Positions 1 through 6,376 of a stretch of 8,888 nt of DNA are shown here, one piece after another. Source of the stretch: CBDVAK01 sp965371945. Its GTDB lineage: Bacteria > Pseudomonadota > Gammaproteobacteria > Competibacterales > JAHEDQ01. Under the pieces are notes generated by a model that was not told the origin of the DNA, ran no database searches, and saw only the letters and a program-made list of their open reading frames with translations. The first letter of the stretch is position 1. Each line of letters opens with the position of its first letter. The position numbers were made by a program, and so were the translations under genes. The stretch is from assembly GCA_965371945.1 (NCBI GenBank), contig CBDVAK010000138.1, positions 1 to 8,888 on the forward strand, given 5' to 3'.

Positions 1-354
1 TACCGGCACCTGCATCTCACCGCCGCCGTATTCGTGCACCGAGTCGTGGCCACGTATGGTCACGATGTCGATACCCTCATCGATCCGCACGCCCGACAAA
101 CTACGCGTGAATGGTTGTTCGTCGACATGCGGATGAGCCAGCACCCGTGTACCCAACACCGTGCCATCGGGTGCCAGCACCTCCCAGCGATCGGCATAGT
201 GGTCCCAGCCTGTGTCCGCGTGCCGCAGGGTTACGTCGAAACTGTACACGCCCTCTCCACCGGCTCGAATCTGCACGTCAACCACGTCCACCTCACCGCC
301 AACAGCCGCGTTGGCCATCAACAGCAATCCCACCATGAGTACCCACCTGCTCAT
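1..354 (-). CDS. Small exported protein of unknown function, 3' end cut by window edge
   Basis: The minus-strand frame is open from an ATG at 354 to the window edge, giving 118 codons with no stop. The start is well supported: GGGAGG lies 7 nt upstream. The first ~18 residues (MSRWVLMVGLLLMANAAVGG) form a typical signal peptide with no lipobox cysteine, so the product is probably periplasmic. The rest is polar and beta-rich, with the run TGWDHYADRWEVL, then TVLGTRVLAHPHVDEQPFTR and SLSGVRI. From memory, short proteobacterial hypothetical proteins of about 120 residues carry the same 'TGWDHYAD...HPHVxEQPFTRSLSG' pattern, so probably only a few C-terminal residues are missing. The function is not known. 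The gene follows the LysR gene on the same strand after 69 nt and could be co-transcribed with it. Confidence 0.75.
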   Translation of the reverse strand, partial: MSRWVLMVGLLLMANAAVGGEVDVVDVQIRAGGEGVYSFDVTLRHADTGWDHYADRWEVLAPDGTVLGTRVLAHPHVDEQPFTRSLSGVRIDEGIDIVTIRGHDSVHEYGGGEMQVPV

Positions 355-423
355 TGATCTGCCTCCCGTGCTGTACGCCCCGCGGCCACTCAGATGATGC
401 GCCGGCGGCGGAACTTTGACCAG

Positions 424-1380
424 TCAACGCGCCGGACCCTGATTCCATGGCGCACCCAGCAGATCGGGCAACACACCCGAATCACCCGCTTGCTCATCCA
501 TCTCCACCTGCTCCAGCAGCCATTCTCGAAAGGCCTTGACTTTGGGTCGGCCGAAATCAGCCTCTGGACACACCACATAATATGCGTATTCGGTGGGCAA
601 CTTGAGCGCGAAGGGCTGTACCAGACGACCGGCCAGCAGCTCGTCGCGTGCCAGCACGCCTCGGCCCAGGGCCACGCCCTGCCCTGCCACGGCAGCCTGT
701 ATCAGCATGCTGGCATCCAGGAAGATGGGCCCACGATCCCAGACCACACCATCCACCCCGGCTGCCATCAGCCAGTTGCGCCAGTCATCGTGACCTTCGT
801 CATGCAACAGGGTGTAATTGCCCAGGTCGGCGGGTGATTTCAACGCTTTGCGACCGCGCAGCAAATGCGGGCTGCAAACCGGGAAAATGTGCTCGCTCAT
901 CAGCCGAACCGAACGCAAACCCGGGTTGGTGCCACGCCCGTAGCGGATACCCATATCGACGTCTTCGAGTTCGAAATCAACCTGTTGCAGCGAGGGCGCG
1001 ACGCGCACATCGATCTCTGGATAGGCGGCGCTGAACAGACCCAGCCGCGGCACCAGCCAACGCACCGCGAATGACGGCAGCATAGTCACAGTCAGGATAC
1101 CCTGCTGGCCACGATCCAGCAGTTGTTCGGTGGCGGAGGTCAAGATTCCGAAGGCCTTGCGCAACGGCGGCAGATACGCCTGCCCCTCCTCGGTCAGGCG
1201 CAGCCCGGCGCCGCCACGATGAAACAACTTGATTCCGAAACGTTCCTCGAGCGCACGTATCTGGTGGCTGACGGCCGCCTGGGTGACATGCAACTCCTCG
1301 GCGGCACGGGTAAAACTGAGCAGCCGCGCCGCGGCTTCAAAGGTACGCAAAGCATTCAACGGTGGCAGGCGGGCAGACAT
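424..1380 (-). CDS. GcvA-like LysR-family transcriptional regulator
   Basis: This is a LysR-type regulator of 318 residues, the usual family length. The N-terminal winged helix-turn-helix is clear (PLNALRTFEAAAR, then FTRAAEELHVTQAAVSHQI at ~22-40 and LEERFGIKLFHR). The linker GILTVTMLPSFAVRWLVPRL and the effector-binding segments (GIRYGRG, PVCSPHLL, LLHDEG, AVAGQGVALGRG) match the GcvA subgroup, whose E. coli member controls glycine cleavage. No gcvTHP genes are visible, so the target here is unknown. ATG codons at 1383 and 1380 and a TTG at 1386 are adjacent. I chose 1380 because it gives the family-typical MSxRLPPLNALR start and puts the only SD-like AGG 6 nt upstream. The gene is divergent from a DUF1127 gene. 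LysR proteins usually act on the divergent promoter and on themselves, so that small gene is a plausible target. Confidence 0.93.
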   Translation of the reverse strand: MSARLPPLNALRTFEAAARLLSFTRAAEELHVTQAAVSHQIRALEERFGIKLFHRGGAGLRLTEEGQAYLPPLRKAFGILTSATEQLLDRGQQGILTVTMLPSFAVRWLVPRLGLFSAAYPEIDVRVAPSLQQVDFELEDVDMGIRYGRGTNPGLRSVRLMSEHIFPVCSPHLLRGRKALKSPADLGNYTLLHDEGHDDWRNWLMAAGVDGVVWDRGPIFLDASMLIQAAVAGQGVALGRGVLARDELLAGRLVQPFALKLPTEYAYYVVCPEADFGRPKVKAFREWLLEQVEMDEQAGDSGVLPDLLGAPWNQGPAR

Positions 1381-1383
1381 CAT

Positions 1384-1531
1384 CAACCTATAGATTAGTA
1401 TTTCTCATATGACATATGAAGCAATATCGCTTGTGGTAGCTCTGCAACAAGAATAACTTACTCACTATGTCGCAGCGCACCAATATTGTGGCGCAGCATG
1501 AATTCATCTAGCCTAACAGAGGGATGCAATA
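1384..1531. promoter_or_regulatory. Divergent promoter region between LysR and DUF1127 genes with two palindromes
   Basis: This 148-bp AT-rich spacer separates two divergently transcribed genes. It contains a perfect 6-3-6 palindrome at 1405-1419 (TCATAT-GAC-ATATGA) and an imperfect 20-bp palindrome at 1475-1494, with GCGC ends around CAATATTG and 16 of 20 positions symmetric. ATTAG at 1394-1398 is the complement of CTAAT, which I recall as the GcvA recognition core. Any of these could be the LysR operator. No convincing -35/-10 pair was found. The RBS of the DUF1127 gene (GAGGG) lies at the right end, about 1519-1523. Confidence 0.5.
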
Positions 1532-1744
1532 ATGAGCTACAACCACGTTGCCCACAGTGGCAGCCTGACTACGGGGGGCGCCAGCCAGCTGGCCCACAAG
1601 GTGGCCGAGACTGTCAGCACCATGTACCGGCGCTCAGTCGATCGCCATCAGCTTCGGCAACTCGACCAGCGTATGTTGGCCGACATAGGTTTGAGTCGAG
1701 TGGAGGCCGAGCGCGAAGCCAGCAAGCCATTTTGGAAAGCCTGA
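1532..1744 (+). CDS. DUF1127 domain protein (YjiS-like)
   Basis: The product is a 70-residue basic protein. Its C-terminal half, RRSVDRHQLRQLDQRMLADIGLSRVEAEREASKPFW, carries the DUF1127 pattern (R..L..L....L.DIG.SR.....E..KPFW). The molecular role of most members is unsettled; some alphaproteobacterial relatives affect RNA binding and phosphate or carbon metabolism. The ATG at 1532 is preceded by GAGGG at 8 nt spacing. The gene stands alone: it is divergent from the GcvA-like regulator and closed by a strong terminator 8 nt after its stop. Small DUF1127 genes often lie beside LysR genes, so regulation by the neighbour is likely but inferred. Confidence 0.88.
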   Translation: MSYNHVAHSGSLTTGGASQLAHKVAETVSTMYRRSVDRHQLRQLDQRMLADIGLSRVEAEREASKPFWKA

Positions 1745-1752
1745 GAACATAG

Positions 1753-1787
1753 CCGCCAGGGAATCCCCACTCCCTGGCGGTTTTGTT
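1753..1787 (+). terminator. Intrinsic terminator after DUF1127 gene
   Basis: A perfect 10-bp stem pairs CCGCCAGGGA (1753-1762) with TCCCTGGCGG (1771-1780) across an 8-nt loop and is followed directly by TTTTGTT. It begins 8 nt after the stop codon and isolates the small gene from the toxin-antitoxin operon downstream. Confidence 0.93.
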
Positions 1788-1869
1788 CCAAGTTACTGTT
1801 TTACCACCGCAACACACCGCACACCGATATTCCCCAAAGCTACTTCGACGGCTACGCCGGAGAACGTTC

Positions 1870-1896
1870 GATAGCATATCAGGTAGAATGCTATCA
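1870..1896. promoter_or_regulatory. Inverted-repeat operator of the toxin-antitoxin operon
   Basis: GATAGCAT (1870-1877) and ATGCTATC (1888-1895) form a perfect 8-bp inverted repeat with a 10-nt spacer. Counted as 7-8 bp half-sites, it reads GATAGCA-N12-TGCTATCA. From memory, the Neisseria FitAB operator uses TGCTATCA/TGATAGCA half-sites with similar spacing, possibly in the other order, which would fit autoregulation by the adjacent FitA-like protein. TAGAAT (1884-1889) inside the spacer is a 5/6 match to a -10 box. No good -35 was seen. Confidence 0.65.
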
Positions 1897-1897
1897 T

Positions 1898-1925
1898 TGA
1901 CTTCATCTGCAAGGAGATGAAGTCA
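1898..1925 (+). promoter_or_regulatory. Perfect hairpin around the antitoxin ribosome binding site
   Basis: TGACTTCATCT (1898-1908) is exactly complementary to AGATGAAGTCA (1915-1925) across the 6-nt loop GCAAGG. The likely Shine-Dalgarno, AAGGAG (1911-1916), spans the loop and the first stem bases, and the stem ends one base before the antitoxin ATG. In mRNA this would be a stable stem-loop partly hiding the RBS. As DNA it could be a second operator dyad. It has no T run, so it is not a terminator. Confidence 0.6.
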
Positions 1926-1926
1926 A

Positions 1927-2166
1927 ATGCCTGCCGTCACTGTTCGCAAGTTGCCTGAAGAAACTCATCGCGCACTCAAACTGCGCGCTGCGCAGCATGG
2001 TCGCAGCACCGAGGCTGAGATCCGGGATATCCTTGAACAGGCGGTACGTCCCGGGACGCGCGTCAAGATCGGATCGGAACTCGCCGCTCTCGGGAATCGC
2101 TTCGGAGGCGTCGAAGTTGACGTTACCCGCGATCAGACACCGACCGACCCGGCACTGTTCGAGTGA
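1927..2166 (+). CDS. fitA: FitA/VapB-type ribbon-helix-helix antitoxin
   Basis: The product is a 79-residue antitoxin. The N-terminal half is a ribbon-helix-helix DNA-binding domain: the strand PAVTVRKLPEETHRALKLRA is followed by the helix GRSTEAEIRDILEQAV. GRSTEAEIR is the hallmark of FitA/StbC-like antitoxins. The C-terminal tail (VKIGSELAALGNRFGGVEVDVTRDQ) matches the FitA segment that wraps around the PIN toxin. FitA-type proteins neutralise the toxin and, in complex with it, repress their own promoter. The ATG has AAGGAG at 10 nt, inside a hairpin. The stop overlaps the toxin GTG by four bases (GTGA), so translation is probably coupled. The symbol rests on sequence resemblance to Neisseria FitA, recalled from memory. 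Confidence 0.9.
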   Translation: MPAVTVRKLPEETHRALKLRAAQHGRSTEAEIRDILEQAVRPGTRVKIGSELAALGNRFGGVEVDVTRDQTPTDPALFE

Positions 2167-2597
2167 TCATCCTGGATACCAATGTCGTCTCGGAACCGAT
2201 GAAATCCAACGGTGACCCTGCCGTACAGGCCTGGCTTGATCGCCAGACGGCCGAAACGCTGTATCTGACCGCGACGAGCCTGTCGGAGCTGCTGGTCGGC
2301 GTTGAAATGCTGCCGGCTGGCAAGCGCAAAGAGGGGCTTGATGGCGCATTGAGCGAACTGCTGACGAGGCTGTTCGAATCGCGCGTCCTGACGTTCGACC
2401 AGCAGGCTGCGATAGCCTACGCGCCTCTGGTCAGCCACGCCCGGGCCGGGGGCCGTCTCATCGCCGTGGCGGACGGTCAGATCGCAGCGATCGCAGCCGT
2501 ACACGGGTTCACCGTGGCGACGCGAGATACCGCACCCTTTGTCGCTACCCGCGTGCCTGTCATCAACCCGTGGGAAGAAGGGAAACGACACCTCTGA
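2163..2597 (+). CDS. fitB: FitB/VapC-type PIN-domain ribonuclease toxin
   Basis: This is a 144-residue PIN-domain protein. The four acidic metal-binding residues are visible: D5 (MIILDTN), E42 (SLSELL), D104 (VADGQIAAIA) and D122 (VATRDT). They sit at the positions I recall for Neisseria FitB. VVSEPMK near the N-terminus and VINPWEE at the C-terminus also match FitB. Such toxins are Mg-dependent endoribonucleases that cut tRNA or rRNA and stop growth when freed from the antitoxin. The GTG start at 2163 overlaps the antitoxin stop, and no independent RBS is evident, which keeps toxin output tied to antitoxin translation. All catalytic residues are present, so the toxin appears intact. The RNA target cannot be read from the sequence. 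Confidence 0.93.
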   Translation: MIILDTNVVSEPMKSNGDPAVQAWLDRQTAETLYLTATSLSELLVGVEMLPAGKRKEGLDGALSELLTRLFESRVLTFDQQAAIAYAPLVSHARAGGRLIAVADGQIAAIAAVHGFTVATRDTAPFVATRVPVINPWEEGKRHL

Positions 2598-2598
2598 T

Positions 2599-2617
2599 GC
2601 GCCCAAGGCACGGGCGC
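2599..2617. other. Short GC-rich inverted repeat after the toxin gene
   Basis: GCGCCC (2599-2604) and GGGCGC (2612-2617) form a 6-bp stem with a 7-nt loop, starting at the second base after the toxin stop. There is no T run, so it is at best a weak or factor-dependent stop. The rest of 2618-2755 shows no clear promoter. Confidence 0.3.
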
Positions 2618-2755
2618 CTCGACCCGCTATTGGTTGGTTCTCGGCACAAGCTGGCAGCATCAGCCTCGGGAATGCAGTAGTCTTCATCTGAACGCCCATC
2701 GCGATCCGCAAGCGGGGACGCAACTCTGAAATTTCTGCCACACCGTCGTATCAGG

Positions 2756-4576
2756 TTGTCCGTCACCGGGATCCTGGGGGGTGGCTTCGGCATGCTGATT
2801 CTGATTGCCGTGGGGCTGGTGCTGGCGCTGGGCGTGGTCAGTGGTCTTCGCAACACGCAAACCCTGGTCCGCAATACGGCCACCCTGACCGTACAATCGC
2901 TCACCGAACTGGTCCGCCAGCACCTGCTGCCGGCACGCGAACTGACCGAATCGCTGGCCGCTTTGGTAGCGGCCGGCGTGCTCGATCCCGACGACCGCGA
3001 ACAGCTCGCTGAAATCATGACCGGCGCCGGCGGCGCCGCGCCGCAGGTGGACTCGATCGCATATTTCGACAACGACCACCACATGGTGGTCGTGGACCGC
3101 AGCGGTAGCGTGCCGCGAACCCAAAGCGGCAGTTGGTACCCCGACCAAGAGATTGAGCTGGCGCTGGCCAGTATGCGCCACAACACCGACTCCTACTGGG
3201 GCTCGCCGATCCGTCCGCCCGGGCGTGAACAGGCGCTGATCAATGTGCGTACCCCGGTGCTGGTAAACGACGAACCGCGCGGGCTGTTCGTCGCTGCGGT
3301 GACGATCGGGGATTTGTCCACTTACCTGGGGCAACTGGTACGCAGCGGCCGACTCGGCAACGCGGCTTTCATACTTTCCGGTCCGGACCAGGTGGTGGCC
3401 TTTTCCCGCAAACAGCCGTTGACCAGCGTCGGTAGCGAGTATGAGCCCTTACCCAAGCTCACCGAGTTCGGCGATCCGGTACTAAGCAGACTCTGGGATC
3501 CCGATCTGTCCGAGCCCGGCGCCAACCCCGGACCCGGTTTCGAGGCCCGCTTCGTGAACAGTGACCAAGGCCGCTATGTAGCCGTGTTTCGCAGGCTGGA
3601 CGGATTCGGGCCGGTACCTTGGATCGTGGGCAGCTATTTCGCCGCTGAAGACGTCCGGGCTGAATTCGCCCGACTTCTGCAGGCGGCGGTTGCCGGACTG
3701 CTGGTTCTGGTGGTGGCGATCGTGGCCTCGATCGCCCTCGGCCGGCGCATCAGCAGGCCGGTGACGCGGCTGGCCGATGCCGCGACCAAGTTGCGTGAAC
3801 TTGGACCGGACCAGGTGCCACCGCTGCCGCGCAGCCACGTCCGCGAACTCGACCAGGCTTCGCTGGCATTCAATGACATGATTCAAGGACTGAAGGAGCG
3901 CGAAATGATCCTCAGCGTCTTCGGTCGCTACGTGCCACGTACCGTAGTCGAGGAATTGCTCAAGGACGGTGGGCGGCCGCCGGCCGAAACCCGCGAGACC
4001 ACCATTTTGTTTTCCGATATCGAAGGCTACAGTACCATCGCCGAAAAGATGGCCCCAGAAACCCTGGTGAAATTGCTCAACGAGTACTTCGAGCTGATCA
4101 GCGAGCCGATCGAGCGCCACGGTGGCATCATCACTCAGTATCAGGGCGATGCGGTGGTGGCGAGTTTCAACCTGCCGGTAGCCAACCCCGAACACGCCTG
4201 TGGTGCCATTGAGGCGGCCCTGGAAATCCAGCATCGCCTCGAAGGCCGCCGTTTCGGCGATGGCTATGTGCTCAATACCCGCATCGGGCTCAACACCGGA
4301 GTCGTGGTCGGCGGGGTGGTGGGTTCCACCGGGCGGCTCACCTACACCATACATGGCGACGCCGTCAATGTGGCCGCCCGCATCGAGGAACTCAACAAAC
4401 GATGGGGCACCCGATTGCTGGTCGCGGAGTCCACCCGCAAACGCTGCGGCGAACGGTTCTTGTTCGAACACACGGGCGAAATCCCCATCCGCGGCCGCCA
4501 ACAACCCGTGCATATCTACGCAGTCAGGCCCCGGGAGCCGGAGCTCAAGACGATGAGCGCAGACGATCCAGCCTGA
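2756..4576 (+). CDS. Membrane-bound class III adenylate/guanylate cyclase with periplasmic sensor and HAMP
   Basis: The product is about 606 residues long: a first transmembrane helix (~10-32), a large periplasmic region (~35-305) that looks like a double Cache sensor, a second helix (~309-330), HAMP (~331-385) and a class III cyclase domain (~415-590). Both metal-binding aspartates are present (D421 in FSDIEGYS, D465 in QGDAVV), as are the transition-state residues N538 and R542 (VNVAAR). The two purine-selecting positions read Q461 (usually Lys) and T531, so cAMP is likely but not certain. It probably turns an extracellular ligand into a cyclic nucleotide signal. The start is uncertain. The frame is open from 2681 with no ATG before the first helix. 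TTG 2756 is used here, CTG 2726 has GGGGA upstream, and ATG 2792 would cut into the helix region. The last 32 bp overlap the convergent permease gene. Confidence 0.9.
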   Translation: MSVTGILGGGFGMLILIAVGLVLALGVVSGLRNTQTLVRNTATLTVQSLTELVRQHLLPARELTESLAALVAAGVLDPDDREQLAEIMTGAGGAAPQVDSIAYFDNDHHMVVVDRSGSVPRTQSGSWYPDQEIELALASMRHNTDSYWGSPIRPPGREQALINVRTPVLVNDEPRGLFVAAVTIGDLSTYLGQLVRSGRLGNAAFILSGPDQVVAFSRKQPLTSVGSEYEPLPKLTEFGDPVLSRLWDPDLSEPGANPGPGFEARFVNSDQGRYVAVFRRLDGFGPVPWIVGSYFAAEDVRAEFARLLQAAVAGLLVLVVAIVASIALGRRISRPVTRLADAATKLRELGPDQVPPLPRSHVRELDQASLAFNDMIQGLKEREMILSVFGRYVPRTVVEELLKDGGRPPAETRETTILFSDIEGYSTIAEKMAPETLVKLLNEYFELISEPIERHGGIITQYQGDAVVASFNLPVANPEHACGAIEAALEIQHRLEGRRFGDGYVLNTRIGLNTGVVVGGVVGSTGRLTYTIHGDAVNVAARIEELNKRWGTRLLVAESTRKRCGERFLFEHTGEIPIRGRQQPVHIYAVRPREPELKTMSADDPA

Positions 4577-5345
4577 GGCGCTGGCGTTCATCGAACAGTC
4601 GCCGGCTCCCCAGCCAGATGGCACCAACCGCTCCCACACCAACGCTGCCGGCGATCAGGAACATGATCAGGATCTGGTATCTGACGGCTTGCGCAGGTGG
4701 TGCGCCGGCCAGGATCTGACCGGTCATCATGCCAGGCAAACTCACCAGCCCGGCACTGGACATGGCATTGATGATCGGGATCATACCGGCACGGGCAGCA
4801 TCACGACGGATATCTGAAACCGCGTCATGGGCGTCCTGGCCTAGGCACAGCCGCGCCTCGATGATCTGTCGCTTGTCCCAGGCAGCCTGGGTCAGGCGCT
4901 CCAGGGCCAGCGCGACCCCGGTCATGGTATTGCCGAGCATCATGCCCAGCAGCGGGATGGCATACTGCGGTGTAAACCATGGGTCGGGTCGAATCACCAC
5001 CAGCAACGCCAGCACGGTGATGGAAAACGAAGACACGAACATGGCTGTCGCGCCTACGCCATAGCCCCACGGACCCCGGAACGGTCTGCGCTGGCGGGCC
5101 CTGACTTCGCGGCCGGCCACCAGCAGCATCACCAGCGCCATTACCGCCACCCAGCCTAACGAGGTGCTGGCAAACAAAGCGTTGAGGACCAAGCCAACCA
5201 GCAGCAACTGAATCGCGGTACGGGCTCCGGCCACCAGTGCCGCGCGCGCCACGCCCAGTTGCAACCACCACGACAGCACCGCCACCAGTACCACCAGCAA
5301 CGCGGCCAGGCCAAGCTGCAACGGCCCCAGGTCGATCAGGCTCAC
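4545..5345 (-). CDS. fetB: FetB/YbbM-type ABC exporter permease (UPF0014)
   Basis: This is a 266-residue integral membrane protein with about seven hydrophobic segments. It carries the UPF0014 core motifs: ARTAIQLLLVGLVL near the N-terminus, IPLLGMMLGNTMTGVALALERL in the middle, and GMIPIINAMSSAGLVSLPGMMTGQILAG, followed by the last helices. In E. coli FetB pairs with the ATPase FetA to export iron and protect against peroxide; the substrate here is not proven. I chose GTG 5345, giving a four-base GTGA overlap with the fetA stop and a length near the family norm. A start at 5381 would add 12 residues and overlap fetA further. The 3' end overlaps the cyclase gene tail to tail by 32 bp. Confidence 0.9.
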   Translation of the reverse strand: MSLIDLGPLQLGLAALLVVLVAVLSWWLQLGVARAALVAGARTAIQLLLVGLVLNALFASTSLGWVAVMALVMLLVAGREVRARQRRPFRGPWGYGVGATAMFVSSFSITVLALLVVIRPDPWFTPQYAIPLLGMMLGNTMTGVALALERLTQAAWDKRQIIEARLCLGQDAHDAVSDIRRDAARAGMIPIINAMSSAGLVSLPGMMTGQILAGAPPAQAVRYQILIMFLIAGSVGVGAVGAIWLGSRRLFDERQRLRLDRLRSSS

Positions 5346-5950
5346 GGGCCGGCCCCGCGCCAGTCCGAACCGGCCCCGCAACGCAGGGTCTGATCGGCCA
5401 TCCGATCCGCCTGGGCTGCATCGTGAGTGACCATTACGATCGCGCGCTGCTCGATGCCGACCCAGTCCCGCAGCATTCGCTCTACCTGGTCGGCATTGTC
5501 ACGATCCAGATTGGCGGTAGGCTCGTCCAGAACCAGGATCCTGGGCTCCAGACACAGAGCCCTTGCCAGCGCCAGGCGTTGACGCTCTCCGCTCGACAAT
5601 CGATGCACCTGCCAATCCGTTACCTCGGTTTCGAAGCCGAGCAGCCGCAACCAGTGGCCGGCATCGGCCGGCAGGTGCTCACCCACGGTATCCGCCCACC
5701 ATGCACTTTCCGAAGGCAGGTACATGACCCTGGAACGCCAGCGGGGCGGGCTGTAGCGAGTACTTTCGGTAGCGTCCAGAAAAAGCTCGCCATCGTGCGG
5801 ATCGAGGTCGCATAGCGCCCTCAATAATAACGACTTGCCGCAGCCTGACGGGCCCTGCACAACCAGAATCTCGCCACTGGCGAGGGTCAGATCGAGCGGT
5901 GGGCCGCCACGAATACGCAGTTGCCGGGCCCGTAGCAGCGGGACGGGCAC
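5342..5950 (-). CDS. fetA: FetA/YbbL-type ABC transporter ATPase
   Basis: The product is a compact 202-residue ABC ATPase. Walker A is GPSGCGKS (33-40), the signature is LSSGERQ (118-124), Walker B is ILVLDEP with catalytic E143, and the switch histidine is H176 (VTHD). The expected Q-loop glutamine is not seen: the aligned stretch reads YLPSESAWWADTV, which I associate with a FetA-like subgroup. It should energise the FetB permease encoded next. GTG 5950 was chosen because it starts 10 nt after the glnK stop and gives the usual short lead (PVPLLRARQLRI) before the first strand; a longer frame to 6040 would run through glnK. Only a weak RBS (GAAAG) is seen, suggesting translational coupling to glnK. 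Confidence 0.88.
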   Translation of the reverse strand: MPVPLLRARQLRIRGGPPLDLTLASGEILVVQGPSGCGKSLLLRALCDLDPHDGELFLDATESTRYSPPRWRSRVMYLPSESAWWADTVGEHLPADAGHWLRLLGFETEVTDWQVHRLSSGERQRLALARALCLEPRILVLDEPTANLDRDNADQVERMLRDWVGIEQRAIVMVTHDAAQADRMADQTLRCGAGSDWRGAGP

Positions 5951-5960
5951 CGCAGTGCTT

Positions 5961-6299
5961 TCAGAGTGCCTCGGTTCCGCTCTCGCCTGTGCGGATACGG
6001 ATCGCCTGCTCGAGGTCGGTGACGAAAATCTTGCCATCACCGATCTTGCCGGTACTGGCAGAGTTCTGCACGGCTTCGATGACCCGGTCGAGCATATCCT
6101 CGTCGATCCCGATCTCCAACTTGACCTTGGGCAGGAAGTCGACCACGTACTCGGCGCCTCGGTAAAGCTCGGTGTGGCCCTTCTGACGCCCGAACCCCTT
6201 GACTTCGGACACGGTAATCCCCTGGACGCCGATTTCGGACAACGCCTCGCGCACGTCGTCGAGTTTGAATGGTTTGATGATCGCGGTTACCAGCTTCAT
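5961..6299 (-). CDS. glnK: P-II nitrogen regulatory protein GlnK/GlnB
   Basis: This is a complete 112-residue P-II protein, the usual length. The start MKLVTAIIKPFKLDDVREAL, the T-loop with the uridylylation tyrosine Y51 (YRGAEYVVDF), and the C-terminal GKIGDGKIFV (residues ~84-93) are all intact. P-II trimers bind ATP/ADP and 2-oxoglutarate. The unmodified form blocks AmtB and adjusts NtrB and glutamine synthetase adenylylation. The ATG has GGAG 5 nt upstream. The gene lies 120 bp behind amtB, the reverse of the common glnK-amtB order, and 10 nt before fetA. GlnK rather than GlnB is preferred because of the amtB linkage. The gap to amtB holds a strong hairpin and a possible -10 (TATAGT), so some independent expression is possible. 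Confidence 0.95.
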   Translation of the reverse strand: MKLVTAIIKPFKLDDVREALSEIGVQGITVSEVKGFGRQKGHTELYRGAEYVVDFLPKVKLEIGIDEDMLDRVIEAVQNSASTGKIGDGKIFVTDLEQAIRIRTGESGTEAL

Positions 6300-6376
6300 G
6301 CTTGCTCCGAAAACTGAATCAGATCAGTGATTGCGTGACTATAACCCAACTGCCCGGCGATACGTTGCGTAAAGAC

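Noticed and set aside
394..837. A 147-codon plus-strand open frame
   Set aside because: It is antisense to the well-conserved LysR gene; high GC content makes such frames common.
2133..3334. Several minus-strand open frames of about 200 codons
   Set aside because: They are antisense to the toxin and the cyclase sensor region and show no domain, RBS or signal that would support them.
3482..4642. A 386-codon minus-strand open frame
   Set aside because: It lies opposite the cyclase gene, which has all catalytic motifs, and its own translation shows no family features.
4825..5421. A 198-codon minus-strand frame overlapping fetB
   Set aside because: It is the fetB sequence read in another frame; the fetB frame has the conserved UPF0014 motifs.
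5951..6040. Longer fetA start reaching to 6040
   Set aside because: It would overlap the glnK coding region by about 80 bp and add a low-complexity Ser/Arg-rich tail absent from the family; GTG 5950 fits better.
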